Shown piece by piece: positions 63,610 to 64,000 of a DNA stretch of 64,000 bases. The notes under the pieces were generated by a model. That model did not search any database and was not told where the DNA came from. It saw nothing but the letters and a program-made list of their open reading frames with translations. Each line of letters opens with the position of its first letter. Position 1 is the first letter of the stretch. The DNA comes from Diospyros lotus (Eukaryota > Streptophyta > Magnoliopsida > Ericales > Ebenaceae), in NCBI RefSeq assembly GCF_014633365.1, contig NW_026267104.1, positions 3,596,001 to 3,660,000 of the forward strand. Reading direction: 5' to 3'. The position numbers and the translations under genes were made by a program.

Positions 63610-63957
63610 TCACATTTGGTTTGTTTGTCCTTCTCCATTCCATTCTCTTCTACCCTTTAATTTTTCTTTGAAGATTAGTTGTTTCTCCCCTTTTAAATCC
63701 CACCACCTGATTCTTGGATTTTGTTTTATGTGATTTTTTCTCTTCCAATTTCTTACTTGGACGTCAAGTACTAGAAGTCTATGTTGAGTAGTCAAACACT
63801 CTCCCGGTATCACCTTACAATCCCTACAACATACCCGGTCCTCTTGTCTCATGAGGAAGTAATCTATTTGGGTGCTTGATGTGACATTTTTATATGTGAT
63901 TAAGTGTTCGTCCCGTTTTTTGAACCTAGTATTGGTTATGATGAGCCCATATGTCAT
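63610..63957 (-). pseudogene. LINE endonuclease C-terminal part
   Basis: The frame carries TSSTQIDYFLMR and TTQHRLLVLDVQV. These are the last conserved blocks of the apurinic-type endonuclease that nicks target DNA; the His in TQHRLL corresponds to the catalytic His of the SDH block. The N-terminal part would lie beyond the window. A stop separates it from the linker at 63238-63603. Confidence 0.8.
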
Positions 63958-64000
63958 TGCAAAATCTAGAATAGACTTACCCTCATTATTAATTTCTCCG

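Larger units (their letters stand above)
61598..64000 (-). mobile_element. RTE-type LINE, inactive, running off the right edge
   Basis: A non-LTR retrotransposon inserted antisense in intron 4 of the YY1 gene. It ends at 61598-61616 in a (TTG)n tail on its own strand, as RTE elements do, not in poly-A. Coding remnants on the minus strand follow the RTE order: C-terminal part of an AP-type endonuclease (63610-63957), linker (63238-63603), reverse transcriptase (61667-63238). Several in-frame stops and a changed catalytic residue show it is dead. Tail fragments of the same family occur at 14508, 31128 and 39911. The 5' end is outside the window. Confidence 0.9.

Overview
The window is nuclear DNA of a flowering plant, almost certainly a eudicot. 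The genes are spliced, with short GT-AG exons, long AT-rich introns and plant-specific families (TCP, NFU, NIPA, receptor-like cytoplasmic kinase). The DNA between them is full of plant transposons: Ty1/copia, RTE-type LINE, hAT, PIF/Harbinger and palindromic MITEs. I saw nothing bacterial or viral and could not name the species. Gene models were built by hand from reading-frame continuity across splice sites.

Left third (1-23 kb). A 5.66 kb decayed copia element lies on the minus strand (1069-6726), bounded by the 5-bp target duplication CAAGA and carrying a nested insertion of about 1 kb. Next, also on the minus strand, are the first three exons of a DExH-box RNA helicase-like gene (9383-10800). 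No later exon was recognised, so the copia element probably sits in a very large intron of that gene or in its truncated remains. Divergent from it is a plastid NFU iron-sulfur scaffold gene (11698-16184, +). Its second intron holds a mitochondrial DNA insertion with an rps19 remnant. Convergent with NFU is BOP1 (17196-23142, -), a WD-repeat ribosome-biogenesis factor with 18 coding exons. One of its introns has all the marks of a minor-spliceosome (U12) AT-AC intron.

Middle (23-42 kb). A 6 kb AT-rich gap holds a palindromic element, a PIF/Harbinger-like element of 1037 bp with a TTA duplication, and a perfect 58-bp palindrome. A nine-exon NIPA magnesium transporter gene follows (29574-37959, +), with one apparent GC-AG intron and several small transposons. 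Convergent with it is a tiny two-exon gene for a CMC4-type twin CX9C mitochondrial protein (39595-41968, -).

Right third (42-64 kb). This part holds a single-exon class I TCP transcription factor (TCP8-like, 45616-46983, -), a receptor-like cytoplasmic kinase (55264-56528, +) and the first four exons of a YY1-type zinc-finger gene (58209-61261, +). Intron 4 of the YY1 gene is invaded by an antisense, dead RTE-type LINE that runs off the right edge. Two hAT-like MITEs (one with a perfect and one with a near-perfect 8-bp duplication) and two more copies of the palindromic element lie between the genes.

The genes are ordinary unlinked housekeeping and regulatory genes and do not form a pathway or cluster. 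The unusual content is in splice signals, organelle-to-nucleus DNA transfer and repeat architecture.
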